Part shown: piece by piece, positions 53,942 to 63,549 of the stretch
Numbering within the stretch: the first letter of the stretch is position 1
Layout of the letters: each line of letters opens with the position of its first letter
Assembly (NCBI GenBank): GCA_016234655.1
Contig: JACRAU010000013.1
Span: 1-64,000 of the forward strand
Source of the DNA: Betaproteobacteria bacterium
Lineage (GTDB): Bacteria > Pseudomonadota > Gammaproteobacteria > Burkholderiales > Thiobacillaceae
Direction of reading: 5' to 3'
DNA: 64,000 nt
Translations under genes and position numbers: made by a program
The notes under the pieces: generated by a model
Told to the model about the DNA's origin: nothing
Seen by the model: the letters and a program-made list of their open reading frames with translations, nothing else
The model's database searches: none

Positions 53942-55513
53942 TCAATTCAGCGTCATCGGCGATTCGATCACCGGCCCTAGCAGTACGCCGTTCAGCGGAT
54001 TGACCAGCGCTATCCGCCACGTATAGCGCCCGCTGGGCATGCCCAATAGGGTAATCGGCGGGAAGATGCCGCCAGCACCGAACAAGGCGCCATTCAAGGC
54101 GGCATTGGCGGCATAGCTCTTGGCGATGGGTAGATAACCCTTGTCGGCGACCGCAGTCCACATGCCGTCGGGGCTCAGCGAGAACTCGCCGACGGGCGTG
54201 GTCAATGCTACATAGATATCGGCGGCACCGGCGGTGGGAGGCAGTTGATAGTTCAATTGCAAGGCGTCGTTGCTCGCATAGCCTTGCTTGTCGGGCCGCA
54301 GATCGGGCAGTAAGGTCAGCAGCGCCGCGCCCATGTCGAGCACGCCAAAACCATAGCCGGCGCTTACCAACGGATGGCCCGCGCTTTTGAGTAAGAGTCT
54401 CATTTGGTCAAGCCCAAGCCGGCCATCGACTTGCAACATCGCCGCCACCGCCGCCGTCACCATAGGCGCGGAATAGGATGTCCCGGCGCTTCGCTGGCCG
54501 AAGCCGCCACCCAACAAGGTGCTGTATACCCCAGTGGCCGGCGCGGCGAGCGCGACTTCCGGCCCCTGGTTCGACATCGCCCAGAGCGAATCGTCTTGGT
54601 TGGTGCCGGCCACCGTGATTACGCCGGGATAAGTGCCGGGGAAGGCGACCGGGCCGCCGGCATTGCCGGCAGAGGCCACCACGATAGCGCCCGCATCGAG
54701 CGCGCGCTGGATCGCAGCGGCCACCGTCTGTGTCTCGCTGTCGATGGAGAGGCTCAGGTTGATGACGCGGGCGCCATGCGCTACCGCATAGTCGATGGCC
54801 TGCGCCACGGCGGAAGAGGCAAATGTGCCGGAGCCGACGGCGCTGATCTTGATCGGGAGGATGCGCGCGCGATAGGCAAGCCCGCAGCCCGCCACCGCGT
54901 TGTTGCAAGACGCCGCGACGATGCCGGCAACGAAAGTGCCATGGCCGTAGATGTCCTGCGGATTGGCGTTGCCGTCGCCGAAGTTGTAGCCGTCGCTGCG
55001 CAAATTTGCTTGCAAATCGGGATGGCTGAGATCGACGCCGCTGTCGATCACCGCGATGGTAATTCCCGCGCCAGTCGCCACCGCCCAGCCTTGGCGGGCA
55101 CCCACCTTGTCTAGCCACCACTGGCTGGCATAGCCGAGGTCGGCCGGGGCCGGGGCAGCCGTAGGCTTGTCGTCGAAACTGCCGTGGTAATCCGGTTCCG
55201 CATATTCCACTGCCGTGTTTGTCTGAAGCTCATCCAGTTGCTGGCGCAGCCGCTGCCATGGGTCGACGTTTTCAGTATTGCCAAATCGGCCACTTGTCGC
55301 TGGCAACACAAACACCCTGTGGCCGATGGCGCGGCCACCCGAGGCACTGGTGAATGCCTGTTCCCTATACTTCACCAATATCTCGGTCGGGACGATGCCG
55401 GTGCCGGCCCAGGCGGGGTTGAGCGCGAGCGACAAGAGGGCAAGCAGGCCGGTCGCGACCAAGGCCGATTCGGCAAGGCGAACAAGGGCGGATGGCAGGC
55501 GTTTTTTTAGCAA
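53942..55513 (-). CDS. Secreted subtilisin-like serine protease (S8)
   Basis: A 523-residue exported protease. A signal peptide (residues ~1-36, ending AWAG) and a propeptide-like inhibitor domain (VPTEILVKYREQAF ... AVEYAEPDY, ~40-110) precede the catalytic domain. The triad is Asp157 (VIDSGVD), His191 (GHGTFVAG) and Ser346 (GTSYSAP), with Asn283 in the oxyanion hole (SAGNAGG). A C-terminal domain of about 130 residues is beta-rich (ADIYVALTTPVGEFSLSPDG) and may aid secretion or substrate contact. Type I secretion genes are not adjacent. The gene is close to fau but not overlapping it. Confidence 0.93.
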   Translation of the reverse strand: MLKKRLPSALVRLAESALVATGLLALLSLALNPAWAGTGIVPTEILVKYREQAFTSASGGRAIGHRVFVLPATSGRFGNTENVDPWQRLRQQLDELQTNTAVEYAEPDYHGSFDDKPTAAPAPADLGYASQWWLDKVGARQGWAVATGAGITIAVIDSGVDLSHPDLQANLRSDGYNFGDGNANPQDIYGHGTFVAGIVAASCNNAVAGCGLAYRARILPIKISAVGSGTFASSAVAQAIDYAVAHGARVINLSLSIDSETQTVAAAIQRALDAGAIVVASAGNAGGPVAFPGTYPGVITVAGTNQDDSLWAMSNQGPEVALAAPATGVYSTLLGGGFGQRSAGTSYSAPMVTAAVAAMLQVDGRLGLDQMRLLLKSAGHPLVSAGYGFGVLDMGAALLTLLPDLRPDKQGYASNDALQLNYQLPPTAGAADIYVALTTPVGEFSLSPDGMWTAVADKGYLPIAKSYAANAALNGALFGAGGIFPPITLLGMPSGRYTWRIALVNPLNGVLLGPVIESPMTLN

Positions 55514-55514
55514 A

Positions 55515-56111
55515 TCAAAACCGATAGATGCGTTTCTCGGTGACCGCCAGATCGAGCGGCACGTCCCACGGGTCGTGCGGTACGCGCGCGACGTGCTGGC
55601 AGTCGAAGGCGACGCCGATCAGTTTGGGCCGGCGCCATTGCCGGCGGCGGCGCAGATAGGCCAGGCTGGTGTCGTAGAAGCCGCCGCCCATGCCGAGGCG
55701 ATAGCCGGCGTCGTCGAAGCCGAGCAAGGGCACGAAGATCAGGTCGAGTTGTTGCGCGCGCAGGCGTTTGGCCTGGCCGTCGTCGTATTCCGGAATGCCG
55801 AAGCGGTTCAGCCGCCAATGGTGGGCGTGGTTGCCCAGGCGGGTGAACCACAGCCGCTTCAAGGAACGTAGCGGCAGCTTGGGCAGGTAGCAGGGCGCGC
55901 CCACCGCCAGCGCGCGGTTCATCAGCGGCAGGATGTCGATCTCGCCCTTGCTCGGGATGTAGAAGCCGATGCGCCGGTCGTGGCGCAGCAGGTGTAGGCG
56001 GGCCGCCAGCCGGGCGACCTTGAGCGCGGCAGCGCGGCGTTGACGCGGGCCGAGAGCGCCACGGGCGCGGCGCAGTTCGCTGCGTAGGGTCTTCTTGTCG
56101 GATGTCTGCAT
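55515..56111 (-). CDS. fau: 5-formyltetrahydrofolate cyclo-ligase
   Basis: A 198-residue enzyme converting 5-formyl-THF into 5,10-methenyl-THF with ATP. The C-terminal motif GYRLGMGGGFYDTSLA and the N-terminal KKTLRSELRRARGAL are typical, as is DLIFVPLLGFDDAG. It follows the 6S RNA gene on the same strand, the arrangement known as ssrS-ygfA in E. coli, where both come from one transcript. Length and motifs are normal. Confidence 0.93.
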   Translation of the reverse strand: MQTSDKKTLRSELRRARGALGPRQRRAAALKVARLAARLHLLRHDRRIGFYIPSKGEIDILPLMNRALAVGAPCYLPKLPLRSLKRLWFTRLGNHAHHWRLNRFGIPEYDDGQAKRLRAQQLDLIFVPLLGFDDAGYRLGMGGGFYDTSLAYLRRRRQWRRPKLIGVAFDCQHVARVPHDPWDVPLDLAVTEKRIYRF

Positions 56112-56119
56112 GTTGAGGT

Positions 56120-56298
56120 GATTCCCCGCTCGCGCCGTCTAGTGCGCAATCTCGAACCCAAGGGTTCGAGGTTGGCCGCAGCGCATCTGCATCAGGTACA
56201 TGGGCAATGCCACGCGCGCACCGCAGACTTCATGCCGCAGCCGGTGCATACGCATCGGTTCAGAGATACGCGCACCTTCGCGAACGCAGCAGGGAATC
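56120..56298 (-). ncRNA. ssrS: 6S RNA (ssrS)
   Basis: A roughly 179-nt noncoding gap between zapA and fau, the position of ssrS in proteobacteria. The ends pair: GATTCCC at the 5' end (56298-56292) with GGGGAATC at the 3' end (56127-56120). Inside, a strong hairpin CTCGAACCC-tt-GGGTTCGAG corresponds to the conserved TTGAACCAAGGGTTCAAG hairpin of the E. coli RNA, and a loosely paired centre (TGCGGTGCGCGCGTGG) would be the open-promoter-like bubble. 6S RNA holds sigma-70 RNA polymerase in stationary phase. The mature 5' end overlaps the zapA stop codon. Ends are estimates from pairing, not from data. Confidence 0.82.
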
Positions 56299-56611
56299 AG
56301 AACAGATTATCTTGCGCGGCCAGCGCGCGATCAAGCAGGCCGTGCAGGCGGTCGAGGCGTTCTTGCGCGGCATCGGGGTCGAGGTCGCCGCCCTTGTTGC
56401 TCAAATAGTCGTGGGCGATGTTGAGCGCGGCCATGATGGCGATGCGCTCGATGCCGATGACCTTGCCGCTTTCGCGGATCTCGCGCATCTTCTTGTCGAG
56501 GAAGCCGACCGATTGCAGCAGGCCGGCCTTTTCGTCCTCGGGGCAGGCAATGCGGAACTCGCGGCCCATGATGGTCACGTCGAGGCTGACGTTTTTCGCG
56601 CCGTTGGCCAT
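56297..56611 (-). CDS. zapA: Cell division protein ZapA
   Basis: A 104-residue FtsZ-associated protein. VSLDVTIMGREFRIACPEDEKAGLLQSVGFLDKKMREIRESGKV in parts is the globular ZapA domain, followed by a coiled-coil tail (NIAHDYLSNKGG ... AQERLDRLHGLLDRALAAQ). ZapA crosslinks FtsZ filaments at the division ring. ATG 56611 is preferred; GTG 56617 overlaps the stop of the zapB-like gene and is a possible alternative. The stop overlaps the 6S RNA 5' end. Confidence 0.93.
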   Translation of the reverse strand: MANGAKNVSLDVTIMGREFRIACPEDEKAGLLQSVGFLDKKMREIRESGKVIGIERIAIMAALNIAHDYLSNKGGDLDPDAAQERLDRLHGLLDRALAAQDNLF

Positions 56612-56613
56612 GG

Positions 56614-56808
56614 TCACTCGTCGGGCAGTTGGTTGAACAGGGTTTCGACCTTGCTGCGGGCTTCGCTCAGGCGTTCGCCGAGTTGCTTGTTGGCGTCTTC
56701 CAGCGCCAGCACTTGCTGGCGCAGGCGCAGGTTCTCTTCCCGCGTGGTCTGATAGCGGGCGACCAGTTGCGCCAATTTGTTTTCGAGCGAATCCAATTCT
56801 TCGAGCAT
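56614..56808 (-). CDS. ZapB-like coiled-coil protein
   Basis: A 64-residue protein that is almost entirely coiled coil (LDSLENKLAQLVARYQTTREENLRLRQQVLALEDANKQL in parts). Such a short coiled-coil gene sits just before zapA in many beta- and gammaproteobacteria and is regarded as ZapB-like. It would link ZapA to other division or chromosome proteins. Its stop overlaps the GTG alternative start of zapA, so translation is coupled; a promoter is visible upstream at 56865-56894. Confidence 0.8.
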   Translation of the reverse strand: MLEELDSLENKLAQLVARYQTTREENLRLRQQVLALEDANKQLGERLSEARSKVETLFNQLPDE

Positions 56809-56864
56809 TTGTCGGGTGATGGCCGGCCGCTTGGGCGAGTTTCCACTAAAGGCGAGGTGATCGC

Positions 56865-56894
56865 ACTATAATTGGCGTTAATTTGTCGCGTCAA
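56865..56894 (-). promoter_or_regulatory. Sigma-70 promoter of the zapB-like/zapA/6S cluster
   Basis: Read on the minus strand: TTGACG (56894-56889), 18-bp spacer, TATAGT (56870-56865). On the plus strand the same bases give TATAAT (56867-56872), which could serve the divergent msbA-like gene, though no good plus-strand -35 is found. Confidence 0.62.
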
Positions 56895-56939
56895 CAGCTT
56901 GTTTTAGCATATTTTTTTCTTGGGGCGTTTCGTTGTAAA

Positions 56940-58691
<1,752 letters not shown>

Positions 58692-58713
58692 TAACCTGGC
58701 GACTCTATAAAGC

Positions 58714-58735
58714 GGTCTGTACAGGGCGACAGACC
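58714..58735 (+). other. Hairpin abutting the start codon of the glycosyltransferase gene
   Basis: GGTCTGT-acagggcg-ACAGACC, a perfect 7-bp stem, ends two bases before the ATG (58738). The loop holds AGGG, the only ribosome-binding candidate. A -10-like TATAAA is at 58706-58711. Such a fold could limit translation. Confidence 0.5.
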
Positions 58736-58737
58736 GA

Positions 58738-59925
58738 ATGAATATCCTACTTCTCTCCGATGTCTACTTCCCCCGCGTCAACGGGGTGTCCACCTCCATT
58801 CAAACCCTGCGCGAGGCCTTGCTGGCCGCCGGCCACGAGGTCACCCTGGTGGTGCCGCGCTACGGCGACGAAGCCGACGAGCCGGGCATCGTGCGCGTGG
58901 CCGGGCGCAAGCTGGCCTTCGACCCGGAAGATCGCCTGATGTATTGGCGCAAGCTGATGCAGACCCTGCACGCGCTGCCGGGCCGCCACGACGTGGTGCA
59001 TATCCATACCCCGTTCTTCGCGCACTACGCCGGCCTGCGCTATGCCAAGCGCATGGGCCTGCCGGTGATGGAGACCTATCACACCCTGTTCGAGGAATAT
59101 TTCTATCTGTACCTGCCGGTGTTGCCGCGCACCTGGCTCAAGCGTCTGGCGCGCGCCATTTCCAGCCGGCAGTGCAACCAGCTCGATGCCGTGGTCGCGC
59201 CATCCGAACCCATGCTGAAGGCCTTGCGTGCCTACGGCGTGCATCAGCCGGTCGAGATCATCCCGACCGGCATGCCACGGGCGATCTTCGCCGAGGCGAG
59301 CGGCGCCGGCTTTCGCGGCCGGCACGGCATCGCGCCCGAGCGGCCGATGCTGCTGTTCGTCGGCCGCGTCGCCTATGAAAAGAACATCGGTTTTCTGCTG
59401 CGCATGATGGCCGGCCTGCGCCAGAACCAGCCCGAGGCCTGCCTGATCATCGCCGGCGAGGGGCCGGCCGAGCCGGCCTTGCGCCGCGAGGCCGAGGCGC
59501 TGGGCCTGGGCGACAGCGTGCGCTTCGTCGGCTATTTGAATCGCGGCGGCGAGCTGCTCGACTGCTACCGCGCGGCCAATCTGTTCGTATTCGCCTCGCG
59601 CACCGAGACCCAGGGCCTGGTGCTGCTCGAGGCCATGGCCCAGGGCACGCCGGTGGTGGCCCTGGCCGAGATGGGCACCAAGGACGTGCTCAAGGAAGGC
59701 GAGGGTTGCCGCATCGCGCCGGACGACCCCGAGGCCTTTGCCCGCCTGGTGGCCGAGTTGCTCGCCATGCCGGCCGAGCTGCGGGCCTTGTCCGCCCGGG
59801 CCGTGGATTATGCCCACGGCTGGCGCGCCGACCGCATGGCGGCGCGCATGGTCGAGGTGTACGGCCGGCTTGCCGCAGCCGCGGCGCTGCAAGCCGACGC
59901 CGCCTGTGCCGGAGATTCCGCCTAA
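58738..59925 (+). CDS. GT4-family glycosyltransferase
   Basis: A 395-residue cytoplasmic or membrane-associated glycosyltransferase with two Rossmann-like halves. NILLLSDVYFPRVNGVSTSIQTLREALLAAGHEVTLVVPRY is the GT4 N-terminal signature, and FVGRVAYEKNIGFLLRMMAGL, IAGEGPAEPALR, VRFVGYLNRG and SRTETQGLVLLEAMAQGTPVVAL form the nucleotide-sugar site. Relatives include mannosyl- and glucosyl-diacylglycerol synthases and LPS glycosyltransferases. With msbA just upstream a role in lipid or envelope glycan synthesis is likely (inference). The start lies directly after a hairpin. Confidence 0.88.
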   Translation: MNILLLSDVYFPRVNGVSTSIQTLREALLAAGHEVTLVVPRYGDEADEPGIVRVAGRKLAFDPEDRLMYWRKLMQTLHALPGRHDVVHIHTPFFAHYAGLRYAKRMGLPVMETYHTLFEEYFYLYLPVLPRTWLKRLARAISSRQCNQLDAVVAPSEPMLKALRAYGVHQPVEIIPTGMPRAIFAEASGAGFRGRHGIAPERPMLLFVGRVAYEKNIGFLLRMMAGLRQNQPEACLIIAGEGPAEPALRREAEALGLGDSVRFVGYLNRGGELLDCYRAANLFVFASRTETQGLVLLEAMAQGTPVVALAEMGTKDVLKEGEGCRIAPDDPEAFARLVAELLAMPAELRALSARAVDYAHGWRADRMAARMVEVYGRLAAAAALQADAACAGDSA

Positions 59926-59950
59926 TACCGTGGCGCGTTAACATGGCGCG

Positions 59951-60844
59951 ATGTCGTCATCGCGCTATCGCGGCCGATTCGCGCCCTCGCCCACCGGCCC
60001 GCTGCACTTCGGTTCCCTCGTTGCCGCTCTGGGCAGCTATCTCGACGCGCGCGCGCGCGGCGGCACCTGGCTGCTGCGCATGGAAGACGTGGATGCGCCG
60101 CGCGTGATGCCGGGCGCGGCCGATGCGATCCTGCATGCGCTGGAGGCGCACGGCTTCGAGTGGGACGGCGAGGTCATGTACCAGAGCCGGCGCGGCGCGG
60201 CCTACCGCGCGGCCTTGCAGGCCTTGCAAGACCGGGGCTTGGTCTATGCCTGCGCCTGTAGCCGCAAGCAACTGGCCGAAACGGCCAAGCGCGGCATCGA
60301 CGGCTACATCTATCGAGGCGCCTGTCGTGAGCGGCCGCCCGCCGCCGATGCGGCCCTGCGCCTGCGCGTGCCGGCCGAGCGCATCGCCTTCGACGACCGC
60401 GTCCAGGGCCGCGTGGCCTGCGATCTGGCGCGCGAATCCGGCGACTTCGTGCTCAAGCGCGCCGACGGCATCTACGCCTATCAATTGGCGGTGGTGGCGG
60501 ACGACGCCGAGCAGGGCATCACCGACATCGTGCGCGGCGCCGACCTGTTGACCTCGACCCCGCGCCAGATCGTGTTGCAGCGCTATCTCGGCCTGCCGAC
60601 GCCGCGCTATGCCCACTTGCCGGTCGTGCTCGATGCCGCCGGCGACAAACTGTCCAAGCAGACCCTGGCCGAGCCGATAGACCCGCAACGCCCGCTGCCC
60701 GCCCTGTTGCGCGCCCTGCGTTTTCTCGGCGCGGCCGACGTGCGCGAGGTCGGCGGCCTGGCCGAGTTTTGGGCACAGGCCGATGCGGCGTGGCCCATAT
60801 TGATCCGGCCCTTGAGGGGCCGCCGGCCGGGCAGCGTAGAATAG
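59951..60844 (+). CDS. gluQ: Glutamyl-Q tRNA(Asp) synthetase
   Basis: A 297-residue truncated glutamyl-tRNA synthetase that attaches glutamate to queuosine in tRNA-Asp. The HIGH-like motif is GRFAPSPTGPLHFGSL, and the KMSKS-like motif is DKLSKQ. A zinc knuckle CACSRKQL ... YIYRGACR (Cys-x-Cys, Tyr, Cys) marks the GluQRS type, and the anticodon-binding half is absent, as expected. It follows the glycosyltransferase on the same strand with a 25-bp gap. Confidence 0.94.
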   Translation: MSSSRYRGRFAPSPTGPLHFGSLVAALGSYLDARARGGTWLLRMEDVDAPRVMPGAADAILHALEAHGFEWDGEVMYQSRRGAAYRAALQALQDRGLVYACACSRKQLAETAKRGIDGYIYRGACRERPPAADAALRLRVPAERIAFDDRVQGRVACDLARESGDFVLKRADGIYAYQLAVVADDAEQGITDIVRGADLLTSTPRQIVLQRYLGLPTPRYAHLPVVLDAAGDKLSKQTLAEPIDPQRPLPALLRALRFLGAADVREVGGLAEFWAQADAAWPILIRPLRGRRPGSVE

Positions 60845-60869
60845 CCGCTTTCGCCCTTCCGGATCGGTC

Positions 60870-61976
60870 ATGATCGCGCAACTGCTCGCCATCGGTTTTC
60901 TCATCGCCTTGCTGCCGCTGAGCTATGTCTGGGTCAGCGGCGATGCCAACAAATACCGCAAGCTGGTCTGGCTGACGACCTTCCTGGTGTTCGACCTGAT
61001 CCTGTTCGGCAGCTTCACCCGGCTGACCGATTCCGGCCTCGGTTGTCCCGATTGGCCCGGTTGCTATGGCACCTCCAACCCCATCCACGCCGGCGCCGAC
61101 ATCGCGGCGGCCGAGGCGGTGCTGCCCGACGGCCCGGTGACCGAGATGAAGGCCTGGATCGAGATGGTCCACCGCTATTTCGCCATGGCGGTCGGCGCCT
61201 TGATCGTCGCGCTGAACATCCTGGCCTGGGCCAAGTACCGGCAATTGGGCCATACGCCCTGGGCGGCGACCGGGCTGTTGATCTTGGTCTGCATCCAGGG
61301 CGCGTTCGGCGCCTGGACCGTGACCATGAAGCTGATGCCCTTGATGGTGACCCTGCACCTGCTGTTGGGCATGGCCTTGCTGGCGGGCCTGGCCTGGTTG
61401 GCCGCCGAGCGCACCCCGACGCCGCAGGCCAACGATTGGCGCGCCATGTTCAAGCTGCGGCCCTGGCTGCGGCTGGGCTTCGTGCTCCTGGTCGCGCAGA
61501 TCGCGCTGGGCGGTTGGGTCAGCACCAACTACGCGGTGCTCGCCTGCCAAGGCTTTCCCGAATGCAACGGCGCTTGGCTACCCGAAATGAACTTCGCCGA
61601 CGGCTTCACGCTCTGGCGCGAGCTGGGCCACACCGCGAGCGGCGCGCTGATCCAGACCGATGCCCTGGTCGCCATCCATTGGACCCACCGCTTCTTCGCC
61701 TTCATCGTGTTGGCCTACCTGGCTTGGCTGGCCTGGCAGGTGCAGCGCCTGTCGTCGATGGTCAATTTCGCCCGCGCCTTGTGGTATCTGCTCGGCCTGC
61801 AATTGCTGACCGGCCTGTCCAACATTGTGCTCGGCTGGCCCATCGTCGCGGCCGTCGCCCACAACGGCGGTGCGGCGCTGCTGGTGCTGGTGCTGGTCTG
61901 GTTGCTCTATCGCAGCCGTGGCGCCGAGCGCGACTGGCCGATGTCCGGCCAGGGTTGGCCCGGCAAGTCTTTGTAA
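60870..61976 (+). CDS. ctaA: Heme A synthase (COX15/CtaA family)
   Basis: A 368-residue integral membrane enzyme that oxidises the C8 methyl of heme O to give heme A, needed by aa3-type oxidase. About eight membrane helices are visible, with FTRLTDSGLGCPDWPGCYG, the histidine-containing EMVHRYFAM, LACQGFPECNG and IHWTHRFFAF. The two Cys-pairs (GCPDWPGC, ACQGFPEC) are typical of type 2 enzymes. Its presence implies that the organism makes an aa3-type terminal oxidase and respires oxygen. No oxidase gene lies within the window. Confidence 0.92.
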   Translation: MIAQLLAIGFLIALLPLSYVWVSGDANKYRKLVWLTTFLVFDLILFGSFTRLTDSGLGCPDWPGCYGTSNPIHAGADIAAAEAVLPDGPVTEMKAWIEMVHRYFAMAVGALIVALNILAWAKYRQLGHTPWAATGLLILVCIQGAFGAWTVTMKLMPLMVTLHLLLGMALLAGLAWLAAERTPTPQANDWRAMFKLRPWLRLGFVLLVAQIALGGWVSTNYAVLACQGFPECNGAWLPEMNFADGFTLWRELGHTASGALIQTDALVAIHWTHRFFAFIVLAYLAWLAWQVQRLSSMVNFARALWYLLGLQLLTGLSNIVLGWPIVAAVAHNGGAALLVLVLVWLLYRSRGAERDWPMSGQGWPGKSL

Positions 61977-61979
61977 TCC

Positions 61980-62008
61980 TTGACCGGAAAGACGGCAAAA
62001 AGGATAAT
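61980..62008 (+). promoter_or_regulatory. Sigma-70 promoter of the tRNA gene
   Basis: TTGACC (61980-61985), exact 17-bp spacer, GATAAT (62003-62008), initiating near 62015 about 43 nt before the tRNA. Both hexamers match consensus at five of six positions. Confidence 0.75.
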
Positions 62009-62057
62009 CGCGGGCTCTTTTGGTGGCGGTTTGGCCGAAAGCGCGAGTTTTCAGCGT

Positions 62058-62134
62058 GGTGATGTAGCTCAGCCGGTTAGAGCGACGGATTCATAATCCG
62101 TAGGTCGAGGGTTCAAGTCCCCCCATCACCACCA
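62058..62134 (+). tRNA. tRNA with CAU anticodon (probably elongator tRNA-Met)
   Basis: 77 nt including the encoded CCA. Acceptor stem GGTGATG pairs with CATCACC; D-arm GCTC...GAGC; anticodon stem CGGAT-TCATAAT-CCG with the CAU anticodon; T-arm GGGTTCAAGTCCCC. It lacks the three GC pairs of an initiator, so it is an elongator Met, or less likely the tRNA-Ile with lysidine-modified CAU. miaB, which modifies position 37 of certain tRNAs, follows directly. Confidence 0.95.
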
Positions 62135-62208
62135 TTCCCTATGTCAGCCATCATTTCCCCATGCCTCCCCGCGCTACAATAGGGCCGTCCCCCACGTAGC
62201 TAGCCCCA

Positions 62209-63549
62209 ATGCCCCGCAAAGTATTCATCAAGACCTTCGGCTGCCAGATGAACGAGTACGACTCGGCCAAGATGGCGGACGTACTCGGCGCCGCTGACGG
62301 CTTCGAGACCACCGACAATCCGGAAGAGGCCGACGTCATCCTGTTCAACACCTGCTCGGTGCGCGAGAAGGCGCAGGAGAAGGTGTTCCACGACTTGGGC
62401 CGGGTGCGCCACCTGAAGCAGCTCAATCCGAACCTGGTGATCGGCGTCGGTGGCTGCGTGGCCAGCCAGGAGGGCGCCGCCATTGTCGAGCGCGCGCCCT
62501 ACGTCGATCTGGTGTTCGGCCCGCAGACCCTGCACCGGCTGCCGCAGATGATGAGTAAACGCAGCGAGACCGGCCGGGCCCAGGTCGACATCTCCTTCCC
62601 CGAGATCGAGAAGTTCGACCACCTGCCGCCGGCCCGGGTCGAGGGCGCCAGCGCCTTCGTCTCGGTCATGGAGGGGTGCAGCAAGTACTGCACCTTCTGC
62701 GTGGTGCCTTATACCCGTGGCGAGGAGGTCTCCCGCCCGCTGGAAGACGTGCTGGCCGAGGTGGCCGGCCTGGCCGCGCAGGGCGTGAAAGAGGTCACCT
62801 TGCTGGGCCAGAACGTCAACGCCTATCGCGGCGCGATGCCGGACGGCGAGGCGGCCGACTTCGCCTTGCTCTTGGAATACGTCGCCGAGGTGCCTGGCAT
62901 CGAGCGTATCCGCTACACCACCTCGCACCCGCGTGAGTTCACGCCACGCCTGATCGAGGCCTATGCCAAACTGCCCAAGCTGGTGTCGCATCTGCACCTG
63001 CCGGTGCAGTCCGGCTCCGACCGGGTGCTGATGGCGATGAAGCGCGGTTACTCGGTGCTGGAATTCAAATCCATCGTGCGCAAGCTGCGCGCGGTGCGGC
63101 CCGACCTGTCGCTGGCCTCCGATTTCATCGTCGGCTTTCCCGGCGAGACCGAGGCCGATTTCGAGGCGACGCTGAAGCTGGTGGAGGAGCTCGGCTTCGA
63201 CGGCTCGTTCAGCTTCGTCTACAGCGCGCGGCCCGGCACGCCGGCCGCCTCGCTGGACGACAACACCACGCAGGAACAGAAGCTGGCGCGGCTCTACCGC
63301 TTGCAGGCGCTGATCGAAGGGCAGGCCCACGCCAACAGCGAGGCCATGGTCGGCACGGTGCAGCGGGTACTGGTCGAGGGACGCGCGCGCAAGGACGAGA
63401 CCGAGCTGTCCGGCCGCACCGACAACAATCGCATCGTCAATTTCCCCGGCCACGCCCGTCTGATCGGCCGGTTCGTCGATGTCCGCATCACTCGGGCCTA
63501 CCCCAACAGCCTGCGCGGCGAGGTGGTGTTGGTGGCCGAGACCGCCTGA
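62209..63549 (+). CDS. miaB: tRNA-2-methylthio-N6-dimethylallyladenosine synthase MiaB
   Basis: A 446-residue radical-SAM methylthiotransferase that completes ms2i6A at tRNA position 37. The N-terminal UPF0004 domain has three Fe-S cysteines ([25 protein letters not shown]). The radical SAM site is [17 protein letters not shown] (CxxxCxxC). [21 protein letters not shown] and [14 protein letters not shown] follow, with a C-terminal TRAM domain ([23 protein letters not shown] in parts). The stop overlaps the phoH start (TGATG), giving the common miaB-phoH(-ybeY) order. Confidence 0.96.
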   Translation: MPRKVFIKTFGCQMNEYDSAKMADVLGAADGFETTDNPEEADVILFNTCSVREKAQEKVFHDLGRVRHLKQLNPNLVIGVGGCVASQEGAAIVERAPYVDLVFGPQTLHRLPQMMSKRSETGRAQVDISFPEIEKFDHLPPARVEGASAFVSVMEGCSKYCTFCVVPYTRGEEVSRPLEDVLAEVAGLAAQGVKEVTLLGQNVNAYRGAMPDGEAADFALLLEYVAEVPGIERIRYTTSHPREFTPRLIEAYAKLPKLVSHLHLPVQSGSDRVLMAMKRGYSVLEFKSIVRKLRAVRPDLSLASDFIVGFPGETEADFEATLKLVEELGFDGSFSFVYSARPGTPAASLDDNTTQEQKLARLYRLQALIEGQAHANSEAMVGTVQRVLVEGRARKDETELSGRTDNNRIVNFPGHARLIGRFVDVRITRAYPNSLRGEVVLVAETA

